A DNA stretch of 64,000 nt, taken from Amphritea atlantica (GTDB taxonomy: Bacteria; Pseudomonadota; Gammaproteobacteria; Pseudomonadales; Balneatricaceae). How positions within the stretch are numbered: position 1 is the first letter of the stretch; each line of letters opens with the position of its first letter. Where the stretch lies: positions 22,092-86,091 of the forward strand of contig NZ_JAHKQE010000034.1 in assembly GCF_018860855.1 (NCBI RefSeq), read 5' to 3'. Shown here piece after piece: positions 28,325 through 37,220 of this stretch. The position numbers and the translations under genes were made by a program. The notes beneath the pieces were generated by a model. It saw nothing but the letters and a program-made list of their open reading frames with translations, was not told the origin of the DNA and did no database searches.

Positions 28325-28328
28325 ATAG

Positions 28329-28931
28329 ATGAAAAAAGTAAGAGTAGCGGGCCTTGGGCTGATTTTAGCCTCGTTCTTAGGGGGCTGTACCGGTGGCAAT
28401 GCTAATATCAATCCAATTGTCGAAGACCGTTCGGATGCTGGGAAAAATGTAGTGGTGGATCAGAATACCGGCGTGCAAAGCGCCGTATCGACCCCCGTCG
28501 ATACCAGCCAAGGATTTACGGTGGTGACGCCTGCGGTGTCTGGGTCGGTGTCTGAATCAGTGCCTGCAGCGGTACCTATGCCTAATAATCCTGCCTCAGT
28601 CGTATCGAATAGCAATCCAGCGGTTGTGGCATTACTTGATGGGGCTAAGCAGCAGCAACAGCAGGGTGAATATCGCACCGCCCAAAGTAGCCTTGAGCGG
28701 GCTCAACGGATCGCGCCACGTGATCCGCAGGTGTATTTTCAATTAGCGGATCTACGCCGTCAGCAGGGGCAGTATCTACAGGCAGAACAGTTAGCGCTGA
28801 AAGGGTTGACTCTAGCGCGGGGACAAACAGCGCAGGAGCGCAAGTTTTGGATTCTAATCGCCGATATTCGCAGTGAAGGAGGCGATCATCAGGGCGCCGC
28901 CGATGCGCGTGCGAAAGCGAACACTTACTGA
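28329..28931 (+). CDS. lpoP: TPR lipoprotein, candidate PBP1b activator LpoP
   Basis: The 200-residue protein starts with a lipoprotein signal (MKKVRVAGLGLILASFLGGC, lipobox LGGC), then a low-complexity Ser/Val/Pro linker (about 25-105) and two TPR-like units (ALLDGAKQQQQQGEYRTAQSS and VYFQLADLRRQQGQYLQAEQLA). The domain content and its place 4 bases after mrcB match LpoP, the outer-membrane activator of PBP1b in Pseudomonas aeruginosa. The symbol is assigned by architecture and synteny. The long linker would let the TPR domain reach through the peptidoglycan to the inner-membrane synthase. Confidence 0.75.
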   Translation: MKKVRVAGLGLILASFLGGCTGGNANINPIVEDRSDAGKNVVVDQNTGVQSAVSTPVDTSQGFTVVTPAVSGSVSESVPAAVPMPNNPASVVSNSNPAVVALLDGAKQQQQQGEYRTAQSSLERAQRIAPRDPQVYFQLADLRRQQGQYLQAEQLALKGLTLARGQTAQERKFWILIADIRSEGGDHQGAADARAKANTY

Positions 28932-28976
28932 TTGAGTATCTCGTTTTTATTCAATGGAATGGTGAGCCATGATGAT

Positions 28977-28996
28977 AAGCGGTATGGGTACCGCTT
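28977..28996 (+). other. Perfect hairpin after lpoP
   Basis: AAGCGGTA, loop TGGG, TACCGCTT: eight perfect base pairs 45 bases past the lpoP stop, with no direct T-run. It could be a Rho-type or processing hairpin ending mrcB-lpoP, or an operator for the regulator gene that starts 65 bases later. Confidence 0.5.
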
Positions 28997-29060
28997 AGCG
29001 GCTTGCCGTGATCTATTTTTCTTGAACGATATACTGTGAGTCTTTAGTGGCGGGGTGGTA

Positions 29061-29744
29061 ATGTCAGAGTCTAAATTGCAGGTAACGCTGCGAGAACATT
29101 TTCTTTTTTCCGCATTGACGGAGGCGGCGCGTGAAGTACTTCAGCAGCGCTGTCGTGTCGTTGAGCTTAAAAATGACGAAACCCTATTTCATCAAGGCGA
29201 TGTGGCCGCCAGCTTTTATGTCGTTTTGAAAGGCAGTATTAATCTGTTTCGCGTGTCACCGGATGGGCAAACTAAAGTGATCGAGGTGATCAAAACCGGC
29301 GGTGCTTTTGCGGAGGCGCTAATGTTTATGGATCAGGTACGTTATCCCCTGAACGCAATGGCGATGGGTGTCTGTGAAGTAATGGTGATTCCGAATAAGC
29401 TGTATAAAGAGATGATGCTGGCCGCGCCGCAGAGCGCGCTGAAAGTGATGGGCAGTATGGCGGTTAAGCTACATCGGCGTATCACCGAGATCGAAACCCT
29501 GACTCTGCAAAATACCCGTCACCGGCTAGGAAACTATATGTTTGGCTTAGCGCCTGACCCTGCCGAATCGCAGTGTACGATACAGTTGCCGATGGCTAAA
29601 CAGTTGATCGCATCGCAGTTGGGTATGCAGCCGGAAACGTTTTCCCGCTTGATGAAAGAGATGAAGACGCAAGGGTTGATTGATGTAAAGGGCGCTGATG
29701 TGGTGGTGCATGACCTGCAGGGGCTGCGTGAATTTGGTCATTGA
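29061..29744 (+). CDS. dnr: Crp/Fnr-family regulator, DNR-like
   Basis: The 227-residue protein has a cNMP-type sensory barrel (about 12-125), a dimer helix (SALKVMGSMAVKLHRRITEIETLTLQNTRHRL) and a winged helix with recognition segment LGMQPETFSRLMKEMK. It lacks the N-terminal Cys cluster of Fnr and has the FAEALMFMD and IETLTLQNTRHR stretches of Pseudomonas DNR, which binds heme and senses NO to switch on denitrification. No denitrification gene is next to it; hmp/nsrR lie 17 kb away. The ATG at 29061 is chosen over an upstream GTG because GGGGTGG precedes it. DNR is the best subfamily guess. Confidence 0.75.
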   Translation: MSESKLQVTLREHFLFSALTEAAREVLQQRCRVVELKNDETLFHQGDVAASFYVVLKGSINLFRVSPDGQTKVIEVIKTGGAFAEALMFMDQVRYPLNAMAMGVCEVMVIPNKLYKEMMLAAPQSALKVMGSMAVKLHRRITEIETLTLQNTRHRLGNYMFGLAPDPAESQCTIQLPMAKQLIASQLGMQPETFSRLMKEMKTQGLIDVKGADVVVHDLQGLREFGH

Positions 29745-29772
29745 TGGTTAATGCTTATTATCGTTAGAGCAT

Positions 29773-29808
29773 AAAAAAGGGCAAACCCCGAGAGGTTTGC
29801 CCTTTTTT
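29773..29808. terminator. Bidirectional terminator between dnr and the cold-shock gene
   Basis: AAAAAAGGGCAAACC, a short loop, then GGTTTGCCCTTTTTT. Long A and T runs on both sides serve both converging genes. Confidence 0.93.
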
Positions 29809-29823
29809 AGTAGCCGCTATTGA

Positions 29824-30033
29824 TTAGATAGCAACGATGTTTTCTGCTTGTGGGCCTTTCTGGCCATTGGTAACAACGAATTCAACACGCTGACCTTCAG
29901 TCAGTGTTTTGAAACCATCGCTAACGATAGCGCTGAAGTGAGCGAAAACATCTGGGCCAGATTCTTGTTCAATAAAACCGAAACCTTTAGTTTCGTTGAA
30001 CCATTTAACTGTACCGGTAGTTGTAGTAGACAT
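29824..30033 (-). CDS. CspA-family cold-shock protein
   Basis: A 69-residue single cold-shock domain with RNP1 (KGFGFI) and RNP2 (VFAHF), an RNA chaperone that melts mRNA secondary structure. Which paralogue this is, and whether it is truly cold-induced, cannot be told. The 258 bases upstream (30034-30291) hold no gene and may carry a long 5' leader as in cspA; I did not find a clear cold box. Confidence 0.95.
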   Translation of the reverse strand: MSTTTTGTVKWFNETKGFGFIEQESGPDVFAHFSAIVSDGFKTLTEGQRVEFVVTNGQKGPQAENIVAI

Positions 30034-30291
30034 AATAGTAGTATCCTGAGATTTATATAAGAGTAGTGCCTTTTATAGGCTTTATGGCATCAAAATATAG
30101 ACTGAGACTTAGAAACTGCAGGACGTGGTGTTACGAATAAAACAACGAAATGTAGGATGTAAATATGAGAATTCTTTCTAGCTGGTAACCACTATATAGC
30201 GTTGTTCTGGGCGTGTCTATCTATTTATTCTTTTGTTTTCATTATCGTTCTTGGTCGTTCGGATCTTTGGCTGCTTTACACGCTAAGTCAG

Positions 30292-31476
30292 TCAGATACT
30301 TCGTTTTAGTTTGATGGCGATGGCGCCAATGCCGAGGAAGATAATGCCAAGCAGCACCAGCGTTGCGGGCCAGCCTAGTGAATTTGCAAAGTATTTTTCT
30401 GAGAAATAGACAATAAAGCCGAGCATAGCAATAACGCTCGTTAGCAGCAGCGCCCGACTTTGCAGCACCACCGAGGCATAAAGTCCTGTTGCTGTAATGG
30501 CTAAGAAGAGGAGTTCGACAGAGGTGTTCTGTAGCAAGTCGAACAAACCACTATAGGCCATGACTGAGCCTAAGAAATAACCGAGGATGACAAGGCGTGG
30601 ATAGCGTCCTGACTTATATATGCCATAGGCTGTGGAGATGACGCATCCCCCGACGATTAAACAGGCCCAATTGGTCGCGGTAAACAGGTCGATACGATTA
30701 AACAAACCGCTGTTAAGCCAACAAATAGCAATTAATAATGCCGGTTCCGTCAGCGTTTTATGGGATGTTTTTTCTAGTGCGGTGGCAATGATAAAAAGGG
30801 AGCTTCCTAGTGCTATGGCAATATAAGCGGTGGTTAAGCCGAGTAGCTCTAAGCCCGCATTTAAACAGCCGTAGCTGAAAAATAGTCCGGTAAATAGCAA
30901 TACCGTCCGGCGAGACTTATAGAATATTGCCCATTGATGTATGGCCATGACGGCGAACACACAGAGTACCGCTTCACGCCAATTATCGCCTTGAGGATAG
31001 AGTTCGTGAATTAGCACAAACCAACCATTGGTCATCATGGCTGCGGAGGCAAGCGTTAGGGGAAGAATAAGCCGTGGGTACTTGCGTTCATAGAGAGCCG
31101 ATATCAGCACAATTAGCAGAATATAACCGACACCTAGGGTCGTTAAAATTCGCATTGTACTGCCCATGCTATCCCAGAACATGCCAATATAGGTGCTGAT
31201 GCCGGCGAGAATAAAAATCCCCCCTAAGTAAGCCAGTAGGGTTCGCAGAATATCGCCTTTACTACGGTTATCGGCCGGCACCATGACGTGAGTATCTAAT
31301 GCTGTGCCAATTTCCTCGGGGCGGATGTCGTAAGTTTTCATGAGCTGGGCTATATGGGTTAGCGCGCCAGCTTTATTGGTCACACTCGCGGCGCCAAATA
31401 GCCCGGCTAATAATGGCCACCAGATCGCGCTACCCAGCAGCAGAATAATAATGAGAAATACCAATAACATCATCAT
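30292..31476 (-). CDS. Multi-pass membrane protein, DUF2157-like
   Basis: The 394-residue protein has one N-terminal membrane segment, a short soluble stretch with RPEEIGTALDTHV, then about eleven further hydrophobic segments. The layout resembles DUF2157/DUF4401 membrane proteins of unknown function. I choose the ATG at 31476, which overlaps the stop of the upstream gene by four bases (ATGA); a TTG at 31488 is possible. It forms a two-gene operon with the 31473-32054 gene. No catalytic motif is visible. Confidence 0.65.
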   Translation of the reverse strand: MMMLLVFLIIILLLGSAIWWPLLAGLFGAASVTNKAGALTHIAQLMKTYDIRPEEIGTALDTHVMVPADNRSKGDILRTLLAYLGGIFILAGISTYIGMFWDSMGSTMRILTTLGVGYILLIVLISALYERKYPRLILPLTLASAAMMTNGWFVLIHELYPQGDNWREAVLCVFAVMAIHQWAIFYKSRRTVLLFTGLFFSYGCLNAGLELLGLTTAYIAIALGSSLFIIATALEKTSHKTLTEPALLIAICWLNSGLFNRIDLFTATNWACLIVGGCVISTAYGIYKSGRYPRLVILGYFLGSVMAYSGLFDLLQNTSVELLFLAITATGLYASVVLQSRALLLTSVIAMLGFIVYFSEKYFANSLGWPATLVLLGIIFLGIGAIAIKLKRSI

Positions 31477-32054
31477 GGTAATACCCAACCGATGAAGTGA
31501 GTGCGTCCGCGGTAGTATTGATTAGTAATACTTGGCAGGGGAATGTGACGTCCATTTTTACTCAGTGCTGCGCCGTAGCGATAACCCGATGAATAAAAGA
31601 GTCCGCCGAACAGGCTAGATGAGGCTCGCTTATTGAGGATAAATTCGTAACCGTCTGACGCAATACTGGATGAATCAACGTTGACCCCTTGTAGATCAGG
31701 CAGGTCGATACGTTGGGGTTTGGTGCGAACGGACGGTGTTTTTTTAGAATGAGATCGAGGGAGTACGAAGGCTATCTCCTGCACCGCGCCGGTTTTGGCA
31801 TCGTAGCGCCAGATTCTAGGTTTGTGATCGTTGGTGCGGCTTCCCTGATCAATCAACTGAACGGAACGGTTGATAACCGCAATTTGCAGACCTCCCTGAT
31901 CGTTAACGTACTCCGTGGCGAACAGTAAGTCATTTTGGGGTGGCGCAACCAGTAAGGTCGGTAAGCCAGATGCCAGCAGGAACAGTGTCACCAGCAGTAA
32001 AGGCAGCCCTAGGCCAAAGGCGATGGTGGGGTTGTCACGTAGAAAGCTCTTCAT
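31473..32054 (-). CDS. Membrane-anchored protein, partner of the DUF2157-like protein
   Basis: The 193-residue protein has one N-terminal membrane segment (about 12-34) and a soluble, probably periplasmic domain with GDYxxL-like features: a YRYGAALSKNGRHIPL stretch and a C-terminal YRGRTHFIGWVLP. I recall GDYXXLXY-type partners next to DUF2157/DUF4401 proteins, and this may be a diverged one; I am not certain. It is translationally coupled to the downstream membrane protein, so the two probably form one complex of unknown function. Confidence 0.6.
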   Translation of the reverse strand: MKSFLRDNPTIAFGLGLPLLLVTLFLLASGLPTLLVAPPQNDLLFATEYVNDQGGLQIAVINRSVQLIDQGSRTNDHKPRIWRYDAKTGAVQEIAFVLPRSHSKKTPSVRTKPQRIDLPDLQGVNVDSSSIASDGYEFILNKRASSSLFGGLFYSSGYRYGAALSKNGRHIPLPSITNQYYRGRTHFIGWVLP

Positions 32055-32252
32055 CCCGAGTGTCCCTTGATGGTGCTGGCGATATTGTTATTACAAGCAG
32101 TATATCAGCACAATTGCTTAGGGTGTCGTTAGCGGTCGGTGTTTGTTTTGTGGTTAATGAAGAAGATGTGTTATCTCGCTGGCATGGGCGATAAAGCGAA
32201 AGAGAGTCGGGTTGTCACAGAGGCTATCGAGTTTGTCACTGGGTATAGGACA

Positions 32253-32284
32253 CCCTCGGCTAAAAGGTCATCTTCGGCCGAGGG
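32253..32284 (-). other. Stable hairpin downstream of the delta carbonic anhydrase gene
   Basis: CCCTCGGC at 32253-32260 pairs perfectly with GCCGAGGG at 32277-32284. It lies 33 bases past the stop of the 32317-33216 gene and has no T-run, so it may be a transcript end or a processing stem. The rest of 32055-32316 shows nothing recognisable. Confidence 0.55.
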
Positions 32285-32316
32285 CTTATTAGCTTTGTTT
32301 GAAACGCGCTAATAAT

Positions 32317-33216
32317 TTACTGACTGATGGTGGAAAGAAGCGCTGGGTTGGTGACTAAGTTTCTGACACCGTGGGCGTGATCTTCGTCGAAAACATTGCC
32401 TTCACACCATTGGCCAACCGTCTCAATATTAACTTTAGCGACTTTAGGTCGTACGCTCCAAGTGACCTGGAGTGGTGAACCTACTTCGTTATAACCCGGA
32501 CCAGTCGTTGATCCTGCATATTGAACCGGCGTGCCGGTATTGGTTGGGACGTTCATGGCTTGGTTTAAGTTTTGCTTTCTCGCGTATAGGGCCAGATCGG
32601 CGAAATCGAGAGCGTTGTCATCATTTACCAGCACATAGACCTGGGTTTCTACCCGTAGCTGAGGGTTTTTAATCGCATCATTCAGGCATGAACCTAAGGT
32701 AGGGCCCGGATTAACTTTGGCAGTGGAGTGGACATAATGCACTTCAATGGTATCGCCTGAACTCAGTGCACCGTGTTTGCTTGGGCAGATATCATGTCCG
32801 ACGGGCTTTAGTTCGGCAGCACTGAGGGTGCCAGAGTATTTGTAGCCGCTTTGGTAGCCATGGCCGTCACCATTGCCTGCATACTGGGTAAATTCGCCAC
32901 CTTTATGTTCGGCATTCTTATGAAAATGGATGTTACACAGATTCATCTCGGCCGCTGGCGGTGCCGCGCTAAAGGTGCGAGGGTTTTTGCCGGCCATGTC
33001 ATCAATATCGCGAGGTGATTGAGGGCCAAATCCTTTACCCGCCGTATTTTCTGCAAGTTTCGCCCGTTGTGCTGCGATAACACTGTCAGAGACGGCTGCA
33101 TGATGATGAGCTGATGCGTGAGAATCCGCATGAGTGTCATGGCTGCTCTCTTTGGCACCGGCATGCATCGGCAATAAAGCCGCGGCGACTAAGATGGTTA
33201 CTAATTTTATTTTCAT
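32317..33216 (-). CDS. Periplasmic delta-class carbonic anhydrase
   Basis: The 299-residue protein starts with a signal peptide (MKIKLVTILVAAALLPMHAGA, cut after A21), then a His-rich stretch (HDTHADSHASAHHHAA) and a domain with NLCNIHFHKNAEHKGGEF, GYKYSG, EVHYVHST and QVYVLVNDD. I recognise this as the delta-class carbonic anhydrase family, best known from marine algae and found in marine bacteria; the His residues of the IHFHKNAEH region are likely zinc ligands. It would hydrate CO2 in the periplasm. The ATG at 33216 is chosen because the signal peptide starts there and AGGGA lies upstream. No transporter is adjacent. Confidence 0.8.
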   Translation of the reverse strand: MKIKLVTILVAAALLPMHAGAKESSHDTHADSHASAHHHAAVSDSVIAAQRAKLAENTAGKGFGPQSPRDIDDMAGKNPRTFSAAPPAAEMNLCNIHFHKNAEHKGGEFTQYAGNGDGHGYQSGYKYSGTLSAAELKPVGHDICPSKHGALSSGDTIEVHYVHSTAKVNPGPTLGSCLNDAIKNPQLRVETQVYVLVNDDNALDFADLALYARKQNLNQAMNVPTNTGTPVQYAGSTTGPGYNEVGSPLQVTWSVRPKVAKVNIETVGQWCEGNVFDEDHAHGVRNLVTNPALLSTISQ

Positions 33217-33677
33217 TTTTATAATCCCTAGTGTGATAACGGACATCGCTGTTTGTTGTAAGAATCAGGGCCATTGTTTAAAGGCGAGCACTGAATCAGT
33301 GGAGGAGGGTAGCATAATTGTTGATTGTATTTGTTAGTTATTAGTCGAAGTTAAAGTTAAATATTTTTATATTGAGTTGCCTTAAAATTCAATAATAGAG
33401 GCGAAGTAATACATTTTTATGACATTTTTAGTCAGTGAAAATAATGATTGATTAATATGTATTGGAGCCTAAAGCGCATAGGGATAATGGTTATTGTTCG
33501 ATGCTATAAAATGGTGAATCGCAAAACGAGGCTGTTCAATATTCTGTGTCAGCTAAGTTTTAGGGAAACTACGATTAAGAAGTCGCAAAACAAACAGTTT
33601 CCTTCACTCGGTCAAAAATTGCTATATCACATCTATTTTAGTACTTTTAGCCTCTAAATAAGCTCATTCAGCCTTGT
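33217..33677. other. AT-rich gap between the carbonic anhydrase gene and the IS5 remnant
   Basis: About 460 bases without a supported gene. A 69-codon frame at 33448-33657 has no ribosome binding site and no family resemblance. The region may include the carbonic anhydrase promoter and the outer end of the degenerate insertion sequence. Confidence 0.5.
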
Positions 33678-33926
33678 TTAGGTGATTTTGAACGGATCCC
33701 TTGCGGTTCGTATCATCTGGTCAATTCTAAACACATTGGCTAAGGCAAACAGCATCGCCAGTTTGTTATCATTTTTCTCTAAGCCGCGATAGATGACCTT
33801 TCTAAAGCCAAACTGTCGCTTTATGATCCGAAATGGGTGCGCCACTTTCGCTCGAATGCTGGCTTTTATGTATTCCGTTCGGATAGTTTGCTTGTTTATT
33901 CTCGGGTGTTTTTTGAGAAGACACAC
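33678..33926 (-). pseudogene. C-terminal fragment of an IS5-family transposase
   Basis: The 82-codon frame reads [19 protein letters not shown], then [20 protein letters not shown], then [20 protein letters not shown], which is the C-terminal end of IS5-type DDE transposases, including the catalytic Glu region ([12 protein letters not shown] in intact copies). The catalytic Asp residues and about three quarters of the protein are missing; the frame stays open for only about 20 more codons upstream before a stop. No intact inverted repeats were identified. It marks one edge of the TRAP-transporter islet. Confidence 0.85.
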
Positions 33927-34107
33927 CTTGTTTGGCGCATTTTTTAATAAGTGGAAGCAATCAGGCCATTCGCTAAGGTAAAGCGCTCTCCATTATGCAG
34001 CAGATTTTTTACCTCTGTGATGTGCGTTGGTGTCCGTTGAGCCTAGGCGGCTTTCTTGGTAGCTCACTCGCTTTAGCAGCGAGTGGCTCACGGAGTTGCG
34101 ACATTTA

Positions 34108-35415
34108 TTACGTTATTGAATACCCTAGGTATTGTGGTAACCATAATGCGATTTGTGGGAAAAATATAATCAATAATAAAGCACTGAACATAGTCACCAT
34201 AAACAGCAACGCCCAACCAAAGGTCTGCTCTAAGCGTATATTAGCCACTTTCGTAGTTACCATTAAATTAATGGCGACAGGTGGGGTAAATTGACCAATA
34301 GCGATATTCATGGCTAATAGGATACCAAACCAAATGGGGTTCCATTCAAAATGACTCATTAGAGGTACTAAGATCGGTGTGAGAATCAAATAGATAGAAA
34401 TAGCATCCAGTAACATACCTGCTAATAGCACAAGTAGCATAACCAAAAGTAGTAACGTTAATGAGTTATCTGAAACGGAAAGAATGGCCTCAGCTAAACG
34501 TGTAAATGTGCCTAAGGTCGTGCCTGCCCAGGCAAAAATTCCAGCTAAAGAAATAATTAGCAATACTATACCTGAAATTTTAACGGCTTCATTAAATATT
34601 GATAACAGGCTAGATAGTGTTAGCAAACGGTAAATAAACGCGCCAATAAATAGACCATAGGTTACTGCAACCACGGCAGCTTCTGTTGGTGTAAATAACC
34701 CGGAACGTAGTCCCCCTAAAATAATTACGGGTGCTAATAAGGCCGGAATAGCTTTGATAAAACTTTCTTTAATGGAAAGACGTTCGGCATCAGGTTCAGC
34801 ATCAGGTGCTTCCCAACCATTTATTTTTGATAAAATATAGGCTGGTATTAATAAAGATGCACCGGCTAATAACCCTGGAAATAAACCTGCTGCAAATAAA
34901 GCTCGTAAATCCAAACCAGGAATCATTACCGAGTATAAAATTAACGCAATGGAAGGCGGAATAAGAATAGCGGTGGAAGAGGCCGCAGCAATTAAAGACG
35001 CTGAAAAAGGGCGGGGATATCCTGCTTTGGTCATACTTGGCAACATTACCATAGCAACAGCTGCCGCATCGGCAGGCCCAGATCCACTCATACCACCCAT
35101 TATTAAGCAGACTAGAACCGCCACTAAGGACAATCCACCATAGCGACGGCCAATTAATGATTGCGCTAAGTTAACTAAACTTGCTGCAACCCCTGCTCGC
35201 TCAAATATAAGCCCCGTTAAAATAAATAACGGAATAGCAATCAGTGGGTATTTAGCTACACTGTTATAAGTATTCGTACCTAAAGTTGCCAACATATCAG
35301 GGGATAATCCGGTGATTATACCTGTTGCGCCGCCTAACCCTAATGCAAAAGCGACGGGCATACCTAGGAATAAACACGCCCCGAAAACAACTAACATCCA
35401 TAAATCAGGGCTCAT
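34108..35415 (-). CDS. dctM: TRAP transporter large permease (DctM)
   Basis: The 435-residue protein has about twelve membrane segments and DctM landmarks: a GMPVAFALG start region, MGGMSGSGPADAAAVAMVMLP, GLFTPTEAAVVAV, and FGILLAMNIAIGQFTPPVAINL. It is the sodium-driven transport subunit for an organic acid delivered by the DctP protein. It overlaps dctQ by 4 bases. DNA here is clearly more AT-rich than its neighbours; I counted 19 G/C in the 60 bases 34141-34200. Confidence 0.95.
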   Translation of the reverse strand: MSPDLWMLVVFGACLFLGMPVAFALGLGGATGIITGLSPDMLATLGTNTYNSVAKYPLIAIPLFILTGLIFERAGVAASLVNLAQSLIGRRYGGLSLVAVLVCLIMGGMSGSGPADAAAVAMVMLPSMTKAGYPRPFSASLIAAASSTAILIPPSIALILYSVMIPGLDLRALFAAGLFPGLLAGASLLIPAYILSKINGWEAPDAEPDAERLSIKESFIKAIPALLAPVIILGGLRSGLFTPTEAAVVAVTYGLFIGAFIYRLLTLSSLLSIFNEAVKISGIVLLIISLAGIFAWAGTTLGTFTRLAEAILSVSDNSLTLLLLVMLLVLLAGMLLDAISIYLILTPILVPLMSHFEWNPIWFGILLAMNIAIGQFTPPVAINLMVTTKVANIRLEQTFGWALLFMVTMFSALLLIIFFPQIALWLPQYLGYSIT

Positions 35416-35897
35416 TGCTGCGCCTCTTCTGAATAATCATCCATCTTTAAGCGGCTGATTAAGTTCTGAGTGCTACGAAAAATAATAGCAACGGAAAGTA
35501 ACGGTAACCAAATTAAGTAGATCCAAGTAGGGTAACCTAAACCGGGTGACGTTGTTTCCCACGTAAACTCTTGATAAGCTAATAAGCCTCCATACCAAAC
35601 AATTAAGCTAAGCACGATAAGACTGCCCAGCCACTGTATAACATAGATAATACGTCGACCTGTTAGGCCCAAATGTTTTTCTAATAGAGTAATACGAATA
35701 TGCTCATTACTTTTTGCAGCAACTGCGGCGCCGGAAAAAGCCAATATAACGATTAGAAATACTGAGAATTCTTCAGTAAAAGCAAAAGAAGCATTTGTTG
35801 TATAACGTACTAATACGTTAGCCAAACTGATGACGCAAATAGATGCTAAGGCAATAATGCCTAACCAAGATTCAAGTGAAAAGGTGTTTTTTGACAT
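35412..35897 (-). CDS. dctQ: TRAP transporter small permease (DctQ)
   Basis: The 161-residue protein has four membrane segments and the DctQ pattern around LVRYTTNASFAFTEEFSVFLIV and WIYLIWLPLLSVAIIFRS. It docks on DctM. It lies between dctP (81-base gap) and dctM (4-base overlap), the standard TRAP order dctP-dctQ-dctM. Confidence 0.92.
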   Translation of the reverse strand: MSKNTFSLESWLGIIALASICVISLANVLVRYTTNASFAFTEEFSVFLIVILAFSGAAVAAKSNEHIRITLLEKHLGLTGRRIIYVIQWLGSLIVLSLIVWYGGLLAYQEFTWETTSPGLGYPTWIYLIWLPLLSVAIIFRSTQNLISRLKMDDYSEEAQQ

Positions 35898-35978
35898 GAT
35901 GTATAGCCAGTAATTAAATACTCTAGGTTAAGTATTTAACCTAGAGTGAATTTTTGATCTTTAAGTAGCTATTATTAA

Positions 35979-36983
35979 TTAACGATTGGTAATGGCTGCT
36001 TGTGCTGCTTCTACTAAGTCTTCACCAATTTTTGGTATCCACTTTTTGTAAACACCTTGGGTAGCTGTAACAAAAGCTTGGTGTTGCTCAGGCGTAAGAG
36101 CTGTCACTTCTACACCACGGTCACGAATAGATTTAAGCGTAGCATCCAGTTCTGCACGTGATTTAGCAATCTCCCACTGACCAGCATCATACGCAGCTTG
36201 CTTTAGTAGCTGTTGATCCGCAGTCGATAATTTAGACCAAACACGCTTACTTGCACCAAAGATGAGTGGATCATTCATATAATGCCAGAGTGTTAGGTAT
36301 TTTTGATTAGCACGATCGGCGCGAGCAACATCAAATACTGATAAAGGGTTTTCTTGACCATCAACAGCGCCAGTCGTTAATGCAGGCAAAGCATCCGTCC
36401 AGCTCATTTGAGTAGGGTTAGCACCCAGTGCGTTAAACGTGTCTAAAAACAGTGGTGATCCAACGACGCGTACTTTTAAGCCTTTTAAATCTGCCGGTTG
36501 AGTTAAAATGCCGCGCGAGTTAGATAATTCACGAAAACCATTTTCACCCCAGGCCAAGGGAACAATACCACGTTTTTCAATGGCATCAAAAACCATTTGT
36601 CCTGCTTTACCTTGGGTAATCGCATCAACGGCTGCGTTGTCAGGCATCAAAAAAGGTAATGAGAAAAGGTTGGCTTCTGGTACTTGAGTTGACCAGTTAA
36701 TGGTTGAACCAACGGCCATATCAATTAAACCGCTGCGCATAGCAGAAAACTCACGAGTTTGATCGCCGGATACCAATTGTGCGTTGGGATAAACTTTTAG
36801 CGTAATACGACCATCCGAACGTTCTTCTACCAATTCAGCCCATTTGCTGGCTGCTTGCCCCCAAGGAAAGGCATCTGATAAAACAGTAGAGACTGAAAAT
36901 TCACGGGTTTCTTGTGCAAAAACAGGTGCAGCACCTAAGCTTAAGCAGGCAGCACTCAGTGCCAGCCATTTTTTAATGTTCAT
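35979..36983 (-). CDS. dctP: TRAP transporter solute-binding protein (DctP)
   Basis: The 334-residue protein has a signal peptide (MNIKKWLALSAACLSLGAAPVFAQ), then the DctP fold with GLKVRVVGSPLF (carrying the ligand-carboxylate Arg), a MSWTDALPALTTGAVDGQENP stretch and YLTLWHYMNDP. The substrate is probably a C4-dicarboxylate or another small organic acid; the sequence does not decide. The ATG at 36983 has a GGAG site at spacing 7 and is chosen over one at 36995. An A-rich run (eight A then TAATA) lies directly before the Shine-Dalgarno, resembling a Crc/Hfq target motif. Confidence 0.9.
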   Translation of the reverse strand: MNIKKWLALSAACLSLGAAPVFAQETREFSVSTVLSDAFPWGQAASKWAELVEERSDGRITLKVYPNAQLVSGDQTREFSAMRSGLIDMAVGSTINWSTQVPEANLFSLPFLMPDNAAVDAITQGKAGQMVFDAIEKRGIVPLAWGENGFRELSNSRGILTQPADLKGLKVRVVGSPLFLDTFNALGANPTQMSWTDALPALTTGAVDGQENPLSVFDVARADRANQKYLTLWHYMNDPLIFGASKRVWSKLSTADQQLLKQAAYDAGQWEIAKSRAELDATLKSIRDRGVEVTALTPEQHQAFVTATQGVYKKWIPKIGEDLVEAAQAAITNR

Positions 36984-37220
36984 TATTTGCTCCAATATTA
37001 TTTTTTTTAAAGTGGCAGATATTAACAGAAGTTCAGTCTAGACTTAACTTTATATTAGAAAGATGGACTACTCTTGAGTGAAAAATTGTTCTTTTAAGCA
37101 ATTACTCAATAGATAAGCGGGGATTCATGTAATAAGTGCGACACTTTTTGCTAAAGGTGGAGAGGTGGTCAACTGCTGACCGTGGTACGTTTCTTCTCGC
37201 TAAAGACAAAGTGTATCACT

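Noticed and set aside
33448..33657. 69-codon plus-strand frame
   Set aside because: No ribosome binding site, low-complexity product, AT-rich DNA where long chance frames are expected.
33995..34294. 99-codon plus-strand frame
   Set aside because: It overlaps the end of dctM antisense and has no family features or ribosome site.
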